From: Rhodothermus bifroesti
Lineage (GTDB): Bacteria > Bacteroidota > Rhodothermia > Rhodothermales > Rhodothermaceae
Assembly (NCBI RefSeq): GCF_017908595.1
Contig: NZ_JAGKTL010000002.1
Span: forward strand, 1 to 64,000
DNA: 64,000 nucleotides
Reading direction: 5' to 3'
A program made the translations under genes and the position numbers. Under the pieces are notes generated by a model. That model was not told the origin of the DNA. It was given only the letters and a program-made list of their open reading frames with translations, and did not search any database. This document shows positions 49,542 through 58,566 of this stretch, piece after piece (the first letter of the stretch is position 1; the number at the start of each line of letters is the position of its first letter).

Positions 49542-52016
49542 TTACTGTCCCATGAACACGCCTTCGATATCCTCTGGGCGATTGTTTTCCCCGTTTTCCA
49601 TCTGGCGTCGCTGCGAACGCCGGTTGCCCTGATGACCGAAGTTGTACGTAAAGGTCAGAAACACCTGCTGGGCGTTCCAGCTCCGCGTAAAGCGCTGGTA
49701 AAAGAGTGCGTCTTCCCGCACGCCTTCAAAGCGCATCGTGTTGAACAGATCGCTAATGCGTACGCTAAGGCTAGCTTGGTTGTTGAGGAATTGCTGACGT
49801 AGCGCTAGGTCGGCCATGGAGCGGCCAGAGATGCGGCCGCGTTCTACATCGAGCGGCGAGCTGTAGAAGTAGGAGAACTGCAGTGCTAGGCCAGGCATCA
49901 GCGTCATGGTGGTGTTGAGCCGCGTGCTCCATCCAATGGCATCGCTGCCCAGGTCTGTGTCGACGTTGCTTCCATCGGTAGTAACGCGGAAAACGTTGAG
50001 GCTAGCAAAAGCATTCAGTCGATTGCCTAAACGGAACGTGCCTACGGTTTCAACCCCCCAGTCGTCCCGAGAAGCCAAGTTTTTGAACGTTACAATGGAA
50101 ACGCCGCTCGACGGATCTAGTGTTTCGTACCACCGGATGACGTCCACGGTGTAGCGATAGTAGGGGGTGAGCGTGAGCGTCAAGGCAGGCGAGATCCACG
50201 AGTAGCTCAGCTCAAAAGCATGGGTGTATTCTGGATCAAGATAAGGGTTACCTTGGCGCCGGAATAAGGGATCGTCGTAATCGCTCAGTGGATTGAGCTG
50301 CCAGGTATTGGGACGGTTGATCCGCTTACTGTAGCTTAGGCGAAACTGATGCGTTTGCACTGGGCGGAAGCTCAGAAAAACGCTTGGGAAGAGGCTGAAA
50401 TAATCTTTTTGGTAGGTTTCCCCCAATGTTTTCTGCACAAACTCGGTGCGTGCCTGCTCGGCCCGTAGACCTAGCTGTACGCCAAAGACCCCGGCATCGT
50501 AATTCACGATGCCATAGGCGGCGTGCTGTTCCAAGGTATAGCGAAAGTTATTGGCAAGACGACGCGGGTTGTTCGAGAAGATCTCATAGCTTTGCGCGTA
50601 GTCATTTTGGTTTAGGCTGCCTTTATAGCCAGCTTCTAAGCGCAGCCGATCGCTGAGCGGGCGCATATAGTCGATCTGCAGCGAAAGCGTAGATTCGCGT
50701 TCGTCCTGCTCGTTGCGTTCCCGCTGGAGCAGTTGGGTTGGATCTCCTTCGAGCGACAGGGCCTGCTGCACGTAGTGCTCGAGCTCGTCGTCGCGTTCGC
50801 GCTCGAAGCGCAGCTCTGCGTTAAGTTCATGTTTGGAAGGGTCGACGACGCGCCGGAAAAAGAGGCGGTAGTCCATGTTGAAGTCGTTGCGGCGGCCGTC
50901 TACACGCCGTTCATATTGGGATAGCAGGTTTTGGGAGGCGTCCAAGTTTTGGTAAAGCGCGCGACTATCTTGGCTGCCGCCGCGAAAACTAAGCAGTGCG
51001 GAAGCGCCTAGCGTGCTGATACGGTTTAGGCTGTATTCTAGCGTGGCGTTGAGGTTGTGGGCGTAACGGTTAAACGTGCCCCGGTCGAGCTGTTCTAAAT
51101 AGGTGAGTGGGTCCTCGTAGCGGTTTTCACGAAAACGTTCGCCTTCAACAGGGCGATTGCCCGTGCGAAAGCCGTAGTTTGTGGTTAGGTTAATCCGGTT
51201 ACGCTGGTAGGTAAGCGTTCCAGAAGCGTTGTAGGTATCTTGCGTACCTGCCCCCAGGGTAAGGTTGCCACCTAAGCCTAAGTCTTGATTTTGCCGCAGT
51301 ACAATGTTGATCAGTCCGGCCATGCCGTCTGGTTCGTACTTGGCCGAGGGGTTGGGGATGATTTCCACACGCTCGATCGCATCCGCAGGGAGTCCTTCCA
51401 GAAAGCGGGTTAAGGTTTCGCCCTGAAGGGCAGAAGGCCGACCGTTAATCAGGATGGCCACGTTTTGATTCCCGCGTAGGCTAATGCGGCCTTCGACATC
51501 GATCTCTACCGAAGGAATGTTACGCAGCACGTCGACGGCTGCACCCCCAACGCTGACCAGTTGCTCCCGGGTATTGTAGACGATACGATCGATGCCGATC
51601 TCCACTGCTTCGCGCTCAGCGGTAACCTGCACTTCCTGCAGTAAAGCGGTATCAGGTGTCAGACGAATTACCCCTAAATCAACCTGCAAGGCCGCAGGTG
51701 GCCGCAAGGTGACGTCCGAGATCACCTGCCGCTGATAGCCTACAAAGCTGATGGTTACATAATAGCGGCCAGGGCGTAGCCCTTCGATAGCAAAACGTCC
51801 CTGCGCATCGGTTACCGCACCTGTAACCAATGTGGAATCGCTGCTTCGCCACACGGCAATGGTGGCCGTTTCAACCGGTTTGTTGGTCGAGGCATCCAGC
51901 ACCTGCCCAGAAAGACGCGCCAAAATTGGGGGACCAGCTGTACGATCCTGAGCCTGTGCCGCTCCGGTCAGCCAGGCCCCCAAAAGCAATCCCCAAAGTG
52001 CAGCCCGCGTCCACAT
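49542..52016 (-). CDS. TonB-dependent receptor (outer-membrane beta-barrel family)
   Basis: 824 residues. The signal peptide is followed by a carboxypeptidase-regulatory-like domain (about 36-115, LSGQVLDASTNKPVETATI) and a plug (about 150-240) with DVLRNIPSVEIDVEGRISLRG split over two strands. A barrel of the OMP_b-brl_3 type comes next. After the last barrel strand (VFLTFTYNFGHQG) there is a basic and then acidic tail of about 30 residues. An AGGAG lies before the ATG. Two LytTR-like direct repeats lie 79-110 bases upstream, matching those before the nearby kinase gene. Confidence 0.92.
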   Translation of the reverse strand: MWTRAALWGLLLGAWLTGAAQAQDRTAGPPILARLSGQVLDASTNKPVETATIAVWRSSDSTLVTGAVTDAQGRFAIEGLRPGRYYVTISFVGYQRQVISDVTLRPPAALQVDLGVIRLTPDTALLQEVQVTAEREAVEIGIDRIVYNTREQLVSVGGAAVDVLRNIPSVEIDVEGRISLRGNQNVAILINGRPSALQGETLTRFLEGLPADAIERVEIIPNPSAKYEPDGMAGLINIVLRQNQDLGLGGNLTLGAGTQDTYNASGTLTYQRNRINLTTNYGFRTGNRPVEGERFRENRYEDPLTYLEQLDRGTFNRYAHNLNATLEYSLNRISTLGASALLSFRGGSQDSRALYQNLDASQNLLSQYERRVDGRRNDFNMDYRLFFRRVVDPSKHELNAELRFERERDDELEHYVQQALSLEGDPTQLLQRERNEQDERESTLSLQIDYMRPLSDRLRLEAGYKGSLNQNDYAQSYEIFSNNPRRLANNFRYTLEQHAAYGIVNYDAGVFGVQLGLRAEQARTEFVQKTLGETYQKDYFSLFPSVFLSFRPVQTHQFRLSYSKRINRPNTWQLNPLSDYDDPLFRRQGNPYLDPEYTHAFELSYSWISPALTLTLTPYYRYTVDVIRWYETLDPSSGVSIVTFKNLASRDDWGVETVGTFRLGNRLNAFASLNVFRVTTDGSNVDTDLGSDAIGWSTRLNTTMTLMPGLALQFSYFYSSPLDVERGRISGRSMADLALRQQFLNNQASLSVRISDLFNTMRFEGVREDALFYQRFTRSWNAQQVFLTFTYNFGHQGNRRSQRRQMENGENNRPEDIEGVFMGQ

Positions 52017-52094
52017 AGCGTTTTCTCCTGAAAATTTGCGTCGTTGACCACAGCGTTATACTGAAAGGGGCGGTGTTCGGATACGCTATGGTGC

Positions 52095-52126
52095 ATGAGC
52101 CGCACAGACCTGTTATGAGTTGCACG
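52095..52126 (-). promoter_or_regulatory. Putative LytTR operator upstream of the TonB receptor gene
   Basis: On the minus strand CGTGCAACTCAT (52126-52115) and TGTGCGGCTCAT (52106-52095) are direct repeats with 20-bp spacing. They fit YGTGCRRYTCAT, the same pattern as the pair upstream of the LytS kinase gene. A TATAAC (52060-52055) lies about 35 bases downstream and an AGGAG precedes the ATG. LytTR regulators bind direct repeats about two helical turns apart. Confidence 0.6.
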
Positions 52127-52148
52127 AACGCGCTGTGGACGGGAGAAC

Positions 52149-54653
52149 TCACCGGCTGACGATAACTGGGAAGGTGCGGGTAACGTTTGGCAATTGTAAG
52201 CGGACAAGGTAAAGCCCTGCGGCTACTCGACGGCCATAAGCATCTTGGCCTTTCCAGAGATAGGTAAAATGCCCGGCTGGCAGCTCAGGTGTCGATTCCA
52301 TGTAAAGCTGGCGTCCTAATAGATCAAAAACCCCTACCGTGAGCGAAGCTGGGGCCGGAAGACGGCCAGAAAACACCACGGCTTGGTGATGTTCTGGAAA
52401 GAACGGTTGGGGATAAGGGGGCAAAAAGAGCACTTGCTGGGGAAGCTCAAGCGGCATCTCCTCAGGTGGGGATGTGCGGACCTGGGTGGGGAGGTAACGT
52501 TCTTCAGGGGAGACCGCAATCCAACGCAAAGGAGATCGCGTGTCGGCGTCTGTACCATGCAGTAACCCTAAAGCATAACTTCCGGCGGGGAAAGGTTGAC
52601 CATCTAGGCGGTACAGTACAAGCGTAATTCGGCCTTCCGGCTGGCCTAGCTGCAAGGAGGCATGAGCAGGAAGCCGGATGGTAGTCGAATCGTATCGAAG
52701 CGATGCCGCTCGGGGCAGTGTAAGTTGCAAAGCTCCAAACGCTACGGTGGATTCAACCTGCAAGCGTAGCTGATCTGGTCCGTCAGCCAGCAGGTATAGT
52801 ACTATGGGGGTATCGTTTTTCCCAGGTTCTTGGGGCAGTGTCGGCGGAGGTACGGGTAGAGGATGCCCATCAGGCCAGGTGTCGCGGGCGATCGCTTGGG
52901 CAAGCAATACGATGTCTTCCAGGTGTAGCTGCCCATCGCCTTGAGGAAATGGCGCCACGTCCAGCACAAGCCGGTCTTGGCCGTCTGGTCTAGTGAGTCC
53001 AAGCACATAGCGAATGCTGCGCTGGAGGTCGGCAACATCGACGCGCCCATCTTCAGTCGGATCTCCTAAGCCCCCGGTGCCCAGTGCCTCGACAACGACT
53101 AAGCTATCGCCCTCGGTAGCGTTATGCCGCAGGCGCAGCGTTGTCGTCCGCCAGCCAAAATCCCGAAGTGTGGGATGGAACGTGAGCATGAGGGCAGCGG
53201 TGTCGTTGGGTGCTAAGTCGAGCGAATCAGGTAACAGACGTAAGGTAGGATCTAGGGGCTGCCTTGCCCAAAGGCGTACTGACCGCAAACCTCCAGGATT
53301 GACTATCCGAAGGGCAGTCGTGCGGCTGCTGCCCACGGCCGTGGGACCTAAACGTAACGTGTCGGCAAGGATCCGAATGTAGGCCAAGCGGGGCCGAATT
53401 GTGAGCCTCTGAGCTCTAGGATAGCGAGCTAGCGTAATGAGCGTGGCTTCTGGTGTGGCTGCTGTGGCCCGGAGCTCTTTGAGGATAACTTTCCCGGAAA
53501 CTTGGGTGCCAACGTCGGCCGCTACAAGCTGCAGGCGCAAGAGCTCGGGATAGTCGTTGGGCGCTAGTCCAGCGCCGACGTTGTCAAGCATGAGCAACGT
53601 GACATTGCGGCCTTGCTGTGCCAGCTGCAGGGTCCAGTTGCTAGCGTTAGGTAGGGAGGCGCCTGGGCGTATGCTGATGTTCAGCCAGGGAATAGCTGGC
53701 AACTCCAACTGCAGCTGCAAACCTTGCATGGGTAGCAAGGGAGCGTCCCAACGCAAGCGCAGCGCAAGCGTTAAGGTGTCGAGCGCCAGGGCAGTGGTAC
53801 GGACGGGGAGTAAACCAAGATAGCTGTTAGGCAGCTCAGCTGTAGCGCTCAAGTGCACGATGTAGGTAAAAGCTCCTGTACGCAGCGCCCAAGCATCAAA
53901 CCAAGACCCTTCAGCGGAAGGGGCTACCGCGAGCTGCAGCGTGTCGGTGCTGCCAGCTGTAAGGTGGCGGGTGTTTGGCTGTCCTAGCCAAGGCGTAGGA
54001 AGCGGCGGTAGGGCGATGGTGAGTGCCGAGTCGGTCTGATTGCGCAGGATGAGTTGGATGCTTACTGTGTCGCCTGGGGCAACAAAGCCGGCGTGTACTG
54101 CTGGTGGTAATGCCACAAATGGCGGGCGCGAAAGCGTTCCTGTGCCGTAGAGCGTGATATCGTCCAGCTGCAGGCGCGCGCTGCTGCTTTGTCCGCCCAA
54201 AGCATCAAAGCAGAGCTGCAAAGCTGCTCTGCCGGAAAGGGTGTTCGGTAGGGCAAAACTGAACCTGACCCAACTGCCATCGGTTTGGGGAAGCGCCTGT
54301 CCAGCGGGTGCAATGACGTAAGGAAAGGTTTGGCCTCCATCGATCGAAGCGCGCACAACAAGATGTAAGGAGGGGTATGAAGCTGTTCGGCGTGCCCAGT
54401 AGGTCAGTTGTGTTAAAGCCGCTTGCGTGACATCTAGTACTGGTGAGCAAAGGCGATCCCCCTCTTGACCTTGCAGGGCAAAGCTGTTACCGCCAGATCC
54501 TGACGAAGGCGTTTGTGTCGTGACTGTCCAGCGCGTAGCTTGCCAGCCTGGAGGAAAGGGCAAGAGCGTTGTTACGGTTTCTTGAAAAAGAACGTTTTGG
54601 GCATACAGGGGGCTTAAAGGCAACAAGCATAGCAGCCAAAGGTGCCGTATCAT
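52149..54653 (-). CDS. T9SS-secreted protein with dockerin-like repeats
   Basis: 834 residues. The signal peptide is MIRHLWLLCLLPLSPLYAQ. A beta-sandwich of jelly-roll type covers about 20-175 (SPVLDVTQAALTQLTYWARR...LQLDDITLYGTG). Ig-like segments lie at about 180-270, and a region at about 275-402 looks like a cohesin-type sandwich. A dockerin-like pair follows at about 528-592 (GDPTEDGRVDVADLQRSIRYVLGL and a more degenerate second loop with GDGQLHLED). The C-terminal T9SS type A/FlgD-like domain is about 741-834 (VGVFDLLGRQLYME). It is probably exported by T9SS to the surface. Function unknown. Confidence 0.8.
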   Translation of the reverse strand: MIRHLWLLCLLPLSPLYAQNVLFQETVTTLLPFPPGWQATRWTVTTQTPSSGSGGNSFALQGQEGDRLCSPVLDVTQAALTQLTYWARRTASYPSLHLVVRASIDGGQTFPYVIAPAGQALPQTDGSWVRFSFALPNTLSGRAALQLCFDALGGQSSSARLQLDDITLYGTGTLSRPPFVALPPAVHAGFVAPGDTVSIQLILRNQTDSALTIALPPLPTPWLGQPNTRHLTAGSTDTLQLAVAPSAEGSWFDAWALRTGAFTYIVHLSATAELPNSYLGLLPVRTTALALDTLTLALRLRWDAPLLPMQGLQLQLELPAIPWLNISIRPGASLPNASNWTLQLAQQGRNVTLLMLDNVGAGLAPNDYPELLRLQLVAADVGTQVSGKVILKELRATAATPEATLITLARYPRAQRLTIRPRLAYIRILADTLRLGPTAVGSSRTTALRIVNPGGLRSVRLWARQPLDPTLRLLPDSLDLAPNDTAALMLTFHPTLRDFGWRTTTLRLRHNATEGDSLVVVEALGTGGLGDPTEDGRVDVADLQRSIRYVLGLTRPDGQDRLVLDVAPFPQGDGQLHLEDIVLLAQAIARDTWPDGHPLPVPPPTLPQEPGKNDTPIVLYLLADGPDQLRLQVESTVAFGALQLTLPRAASLRYDSTTIRLPAHASLQLGQPEGRITLVLYRLDGQPFPAGSYALGLLHGTDADTRSPLRWIAVSPEERYLPTQVRTSPPEEMPLELPQQVLFLPPYPQPFFPEHHQAVVFSGRLPAPASLTVGVFDLLGRQLYMESTPELPAGHFTYLWKGQDAYGRRVAAGLYLVRLQLPNVTRTFPVIVSR

Positions 54654-54721
54654 GGTGTTGAAACGCTTGGCTTAAGGCGAAAGGACCTTGAGGCCGGCAC
54701 AGAGCGGCAGGGCATCCGACC

Positions 54722-54737
54722 TTTCTTTCGAAAGAAA
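54722..54737. promoter_or_regulatory. Perfect 16-bp palindrome between the T9SS protein and kinase genes
   Basis: TTTCTTTCGAAAGAAA is fully self-complementary and lies 69 bases upstream of the T9SS protein start on the minus strand and 170 bases from the kinase start. It shares TTCTTT/AAAGAA half-sites with the palindrome at 20055-20072, but with a shorter centre. A dimeric repressor site is one possibility. Confidence 0.4.
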
Positions 54738-54806
54738 AAGGGTACATTGAGGAATAACGCAGCCCTGTGTTTAGAATCCGTGAAATTGTGTTGGTGAAAT
54801 CCTCTC

Positions 54807-54839
54807 CGTGCGGTTCATATATTGCAGCGTGCAGTTCAT
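54807..54839 (+). promoter_or_regulatory. Putative LytTR operator upstream of the LytS-LytTR operon
   Basis: CGTGCGGTTCAT (54807-54818) and CGTGCAGTTCAT (54828-54839) are direct repeats with 11 of 12 bases identical and a 21-bp period. The GTTCAT core fits the known LytTR pattern (GTT-N-[AG]-[TG]). The pair ends 67 bases before the kinase ATG. A TATTTA (54877-54882) lies about 38 bases downstream, similar to the receptor gene layout. It suggests autoregulation by the LytTR protein encoded at 56045. Confidence 0.65.
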
Positions 54840-54906
54840 TACGCTAGGAGGTGACCTTAAGCGCTGCAAAGCGTTCTATTTACATCTTCCGAAAAGCAAA
54901 CAGATT

Positions 54907-56058
54907 ATGGTGCAAATGCGGCAGGGATGGTGGCGCAGCTGGTGGGGCACAGCCGTTGTGATTTGGCTGTTTTGGACGTTTTTGGCGGTGCTGGTAGCTA
55001 CCGGCAAGCTCCTGGACCCACGTCTGGCGGCGCATAGTGCTGCCTTGGTGCAGCGGCAGGTGTTGCATGTTTTCTCTGAGTTTTATAGTTGGGCTTTGCT
55101 AACCCCGTTTATTTTTTGGATCAGCCGTCGGTTGACGTTCGACCGACCGCATTGGGGAAGGCGGTTGCTAATGCATGGGGCAATTGGGGTGGGTGTGGCT
55201 TTGCTGATGGAGATTTGGGTGGATTTCTTGTATTTCTATGTGTATCAGCTGCCTTGGCGACGTGGGCCATTTGACTTGTTTGCGGGCATTCGGCACTTTT
55301 GGTTCATTAACGAGCTAGTGACCTATTTTGCGGTGCTCGCTGCTGGTTTTGCCCGGGATTATTTTATTCGTTACCAGCAGCGTCAAGAAGAGACAATTCG
55401 GCTTCGGGCGCAAGCTGCCGACTTGCAAGCGCGCCTGACCGAAGCCCGGCTCCAAGCCTTGCGGATGCAACTAAACCCGCATTTTTTGTTTAACACGCTG
55501 CATGCCATCTCGGCGTTGGTTGAGCGGGATCCTCGAGGGGTACGGCACATGATTGCGCGTTTGAGTGAACTGCTGCGCTACGCTCTGGATGAAAGTGCCA
55601 CGCAAGAGGTTCCTTTGTCTCAAGAATTGCGCTTCTTAGAAGGGTATCTCGAAATTCAGCAAATCCGTTTTCAGGGCCGCTTAGCGGTGCAAAAAGAAAT
55701 TGCGTCGGATGTGCTGGAAGCCCTAGTGCCTACGCTCATTTTGCAGCCATTGGTCGAAAATGCGGTCAAGCATGGCGTTGGGCAGCTAGAAGGTCCAGGC
55801 CAGATTACACTGAAAGCTTGGCGTGAAAAGGATTATTTATGCCTCAGCGTTCGCGACAATGGTCCCGGTTTTGCAGGAAATGGGCGGTGGCGGGAGGGGT
55901 TGGGGCTGCGCAATACGCGAGCGCGGCTTGAGGGGCTCTACGGTGAGGCTTATCAGATGGTGTTGCGTGAAGCCCTCGAGGGGGGGCTGGAAGTCTGCAT
56001 CCGGCTACCGTATCATACCCAGGCTGATTTGCGCGTAGTCGCTCATGCCGATGTCTGA
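54907..56058 (+). CDS. LytS/YehU-family sensor histidine kinase
   Basis: 383 residues from the ATG at 54907; the open frame back to 54808 would swallow the putative operator and is not family-like. Four transmembrane helices lie in about residues 10-165. Then comes a short coiled stretch and the His_kinase domain with LRMQLNPHFLFNTLHAIS (phospho-His192). The ATPase part has LILQPLVENAVKHG and RDNGPGF. It senses an unknown membrane signal and phosphorylates the regulator whose gene overlaps its 3' end by 14 bases. Confidence 0.93.
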   Translation: MVQMRQGWWRSWWGTAVVIWLFWTFLAVLVATGKLLDPRLAAHSAALVQRQVLHVFSEFYSWALLTPFIFWISRRLTFDRPHWGRRLLMHGAIGVGVALLMEIWVDFLYFYVYQLPWRRGPFDLFAGIRHFWFINELVTYFAVLAAGFARDYFIRYQQRQEETIRLRAQAADLQARLTEARLQALRMQLNPHFLFNTLHAISALVERDPRGVRHMIARLSELLRYALDESATQEVPLSQELRFLEGYLEIQQIRFQGRLAVQKEIASDVLEALVPTLILQPLVENAVKHGVGQLEGPGQITLKAWREKDYLCLSVRDNGPGFAGNGRWREGLGLRNTRARLEGLYGEAYQMVLREALEGGLEVCIRLPYHTQADLRVVAHADV

Positions 56059-56851
56059 ACGCCTGATGCGTGTGCTCATTGTCGATGATGAGCCACTGGC
56101 CCGTCAGCGCCTGGTAGATCTGTTGCAGGACCGCAGTGGGGTAGTGCTGGTAGGGGAAGCAGCTAGCGGTCCTGAGGCCCTTGAAGCCATCCAGGAGCTG
56201 CAGCCTGATCTGGTTTTTCTCGATGTTCAGATGCCGGGTATGACCGGTCTTGATGTTGTGCGCCAGCTGGGTCCGGAGCATATGCCGCTAACAATTTTTG
56301 TGACGGCCTATGATCAGTATGCGCTGAAGGCTTTTGAGGTGGCTGCTGTGGATTATCTACTGAAGCCCTTTGATGATGAGCGCTTTGAGCAGGCCTTTGA
56401 ACGCGCCCGCCGGCTTTGGCGACTTCAAGAGGTAGAGACGCTTCGAGAGCGTTTACTGACACTTTTGCAAAACGAACAGCCAGAGCCACCTAAACCTCCA
56501 GCTTCGCCTTACCTAGAGCGTATTGCGGTGGAAATGCGCGGGCAGGTGCGTGTCATTCCAGTGCAGCAGATCGAGTATATTATTGCCAGTGGTCCCTATG
56601 CAGAGTTGCACGTGGGCACTCAGGTCTATGTGATTCGGGAGCAAATGCAGACGTTGGAAGAGCGGCTCAACCCGGAGCAGTTTATTCGGATTCACCGCTC
56701 GGCGATTGTACGCATCGACCTGATCGACGTGTTGCTACGTGGAGCTGGTGGGCGTTACGCGGTACGTCTGAAAAACGGTGTTCGCCTTAAAGTTAGCCGA
56801 AGCCGTCGAGAAGCGCTTGAACGTCGACTTGGATTAATACCTAAAGCTTAA
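56045..56851 (+). CDS. LytTR-family response regulator
   Basis: 268 residues. The receiver domain (about 8-125) has VLIVDDEPLAR and phospho-acceptor Asp60 in LVFLDVQMPG, then VTAYDQYALKAF. A linker with charged and Pro-rich parts (about 145-160) leads to the LytTR DNA-binding domain (about 160-265), with PYAELHVGTQVYVIREQMQ and FIRIHRSAIVRIDLID. LytTR proteins bind paired direct repeats. Such pairs lie upstream of the kinase gene and of the TonB receptor gene at 52016, making these its probable targets. Confidence 0.93.
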   Translation: MPMSERLMRVLIVDDEPLARQRLVDLLQDRSGVVLVGEAASGPEALEAIQELQPDLVFLDVQMPGMTGLDVVRQLGPEHMPLTIFVTAYDQYALKAFEVAAVDYLLKPFDDERFEQAFERARRLWRLQEVETLRERLLTLLQNEQPEPPKPPASPYLERIAVEMRGQVRVIPVQQIEYIIASGPYAELHVGTQVYVIREQMQTLEERLNPEQFIRIHRSAIVRIDLIDVLLRGAGGRYAVRLKNGVRLKVSRSRREALERRLGLIPKA

Positions 56852-56853
56852 AA

Positions 56854-58560
56854 ATGGTCGTTTTGTTTCGAAATCGCTGGTTCTGGCTGGGGCTTGGCCT
56901 CATGCTGGTGCTTTGGGCTGGGTGGCAAACCGTAGGTGCACAGCGCCGGTTAGGTCAGCGGGTGACCCATCATTCCGGTGGGCCGCTGCTGCCTGAGCAA
57001 GCTGCGTACAACATTTCATTTTATGATCTGCAGCTTAAGGTAGATCCAGAAGCCCGTCGTATCGATGGGGTGATGGAAGCGCAGGCGCAGGTGGTGCATC
57101 CCTTGATTTGGTTTGTGCTGGATCTAGACACAGCGCTAGCCATACGTCAGATTGAAGCGCGCGAAGCCGACCAATGGACTGCAAAACCTTTTGAGCACCG
57201 GTCGGATGGTCGGATCTGGATCCACTTAGGGCGCACCTATCAGCCTGGGGAACGCCTTGCTGTGCGCGTACACTATGGAGGCAAGCCCCGCCAAGCGCCT
57301 GCTCCTCCCTGGATCGGCGGCTTTACCTGGGCGCACACAGCCGACGGCTTGCCCTGGATTGCAACCTCGAACCAAGGGGAAGGGGCCGATTTGTGGTGGC
57401 CTTGTAAAGATCACCCTTCGGATGAACCCGACTCGATGCTGCTCCGCATCACAGTCCCTGAGCCGCTTGTAGTAGCGAGTAACGGCCGTCTGCAGCGTGT
57501 CGAATCTCATGCCGACGGTACCCGCACCTACCATTGGTTTGTCTCTACACCAATCAACAACTACGGCGTAGCACTCCATATTGCGCCTTATCGGACCGTT
57601 GACACAACCTATCTCAGCATTGCCGGCGACACGGTCCCGGTCACTTTTTGGGTACTGCCCGAACGCGAAGCCGATGCGCGTCGCATGCTGCCAGAATTCC
57701 TCGATCATATGGCGTTCTTTGAGCGCCTTTTAGGGCCTTATCCGTTTCGGCAGGACAAGTACGGCATCGCCCATACGCCTTTTTTAGGTATGGAGCACCA
57801 AACGATCATTGCCTATGGCAGTGATTTTTCGACCCGACCCTACGGTTTTGACTGGTTGCATCATCATGAGTTGGCGCATGAGTGGTGGGGCAACATGGTC
57901 ACGGCCTACGACTGGAAGGATTTCTGGCTGCATGAAGGCTTTGGAACCTATATGCAGGCGCTTTATGCTGAAGCGCGTTTTGGTGCAGAAGCCTATCGGG
58001 CAGAACTGCAACGCTACCGGCCTATGATCCGTAACCGGCAACCCATTGCACCGCGCACTTCTAAAACCACCACGGAAATGTATTTTTCCGACCCTGAGAC
58101 TGGCCAGTCCGATAACGACATTTACTACAAAGGCGCTTGGGTGCTCCACACGTTGCGTTACCTGATTGGGGATAAAGCCTTTTTCCAAGCGTTGCGGCGT
58201 ATGGCCTATCCTGACCCAGCATTAGAACTACAGTCGGGCTGTGCCTGTCGGTTTGTTACGACCGACGATTTTGTAGCGATTGCAGAGCAGGTCTCAGGTC
58301 AAAGGTTAGATTGGTTTTTTGAAGTCTATGTCCGCCGGGCCGAGCTGCCCCGCTTACATGTGACGCGAACCGTCGACAGTTTGCATGTGCACTGGCAAGC
58401 GCCAGAAGGGTTGCCTTTTGCGCTGCCGGTAGAAGTGCAAGTAGGTGAAACGCGCTACCGGTTGGTGATGAACGACGGAAAAGCCGCTCTGGCTTTGCCT
58501 GCGCAGGCCCCTGAGCCTGTGATCGATCCTGAGGGCTGGATTTTGCGCGCGCTGCCTTGA
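56854..58560 (+). CDS. M1-family aminopeptidase, exported
   Basis: 568 residues. An N-terminal hydrophobic segment (about 8-30) acts as a signal or anchor. The M1 active site is intact: the exopeptidase motif appears as GMEH (usual GxMEN), and the zinc motif is HELAHEWWGN with His338, Glu339, His342 and the third ligand Glu361 in FWLHEGFG. It is shorter than eukaryotic M1 enzymes, lacking a long C-terminal helical domain. It removes N-terminal residues from peptides outside the cytoplasm. The start is 2 bases after the regulator stop, so it is likely co-transcribed with the two-component pair. Confidence 0.92.
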   Translation: MVVLFRNRWFWLGLGLMLVLWAGWQTVGAQRRLGQRVTHHSGGPLLPEQAAYNISFYDLQLKVDPEARRIDGVMEAQAQVVHPLIWFVLDLDTALAIRQIEAREADQWTAKPFEHRSDGRIWIHLGRTYQPGERLAVRVHYGGKPRQAPAPPWIGGFTWAHTADGLPWIATSNQGEGADLWWPCKDHPSDEPDSMLLRITVPEPLVVASNGRLQRVESHADGTRTYHWFVSTPINNYGVALHIAPYRTVDTTYLSIAGDTVPVTFWVLPEREADARRMLPEFLDHMAFFERLLGPYPFRQDKYGIAHTPFLGMEHQTIIAYGSDFSTRPYGFDWLHHHELAHEWWGNMVTAYDWKDFWLHEGFGTYMQALYAEARFGAEAYRAELQRYRPMIRNRQPIAPRTSKTTTEMYFSDPETGQSDNDIYYKGAWVLHTLRYLIGDKAFFQALRRMAYPDPALELQSGCACRFVTTDDFVAIAEQVSGQRLDWFFEVYVRRAELPRLHVTRTVDSLHVHWQAPEGLPFALPVEVQVGETRYRLVMNDGKAALALPAQAPEPVIDPEGWILRALP

Positions 58561-58566
58561 GGTAGG

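Noticed and set aside
54808-54906. GTG start extending the LytS kinase by 33 residues
   Set aside because: The extra residues are not typical and would place the LytTR-like repeats inside the coding region. The ATG at 54907 gives a normal N-terminus.
57862-57880. Repeat-like CATGAG sequences as further LytTR sites
   Set aside because: They encode the HELAHE zinc motif of the M1 peptidase and lack the full 12-mer and its spacing.
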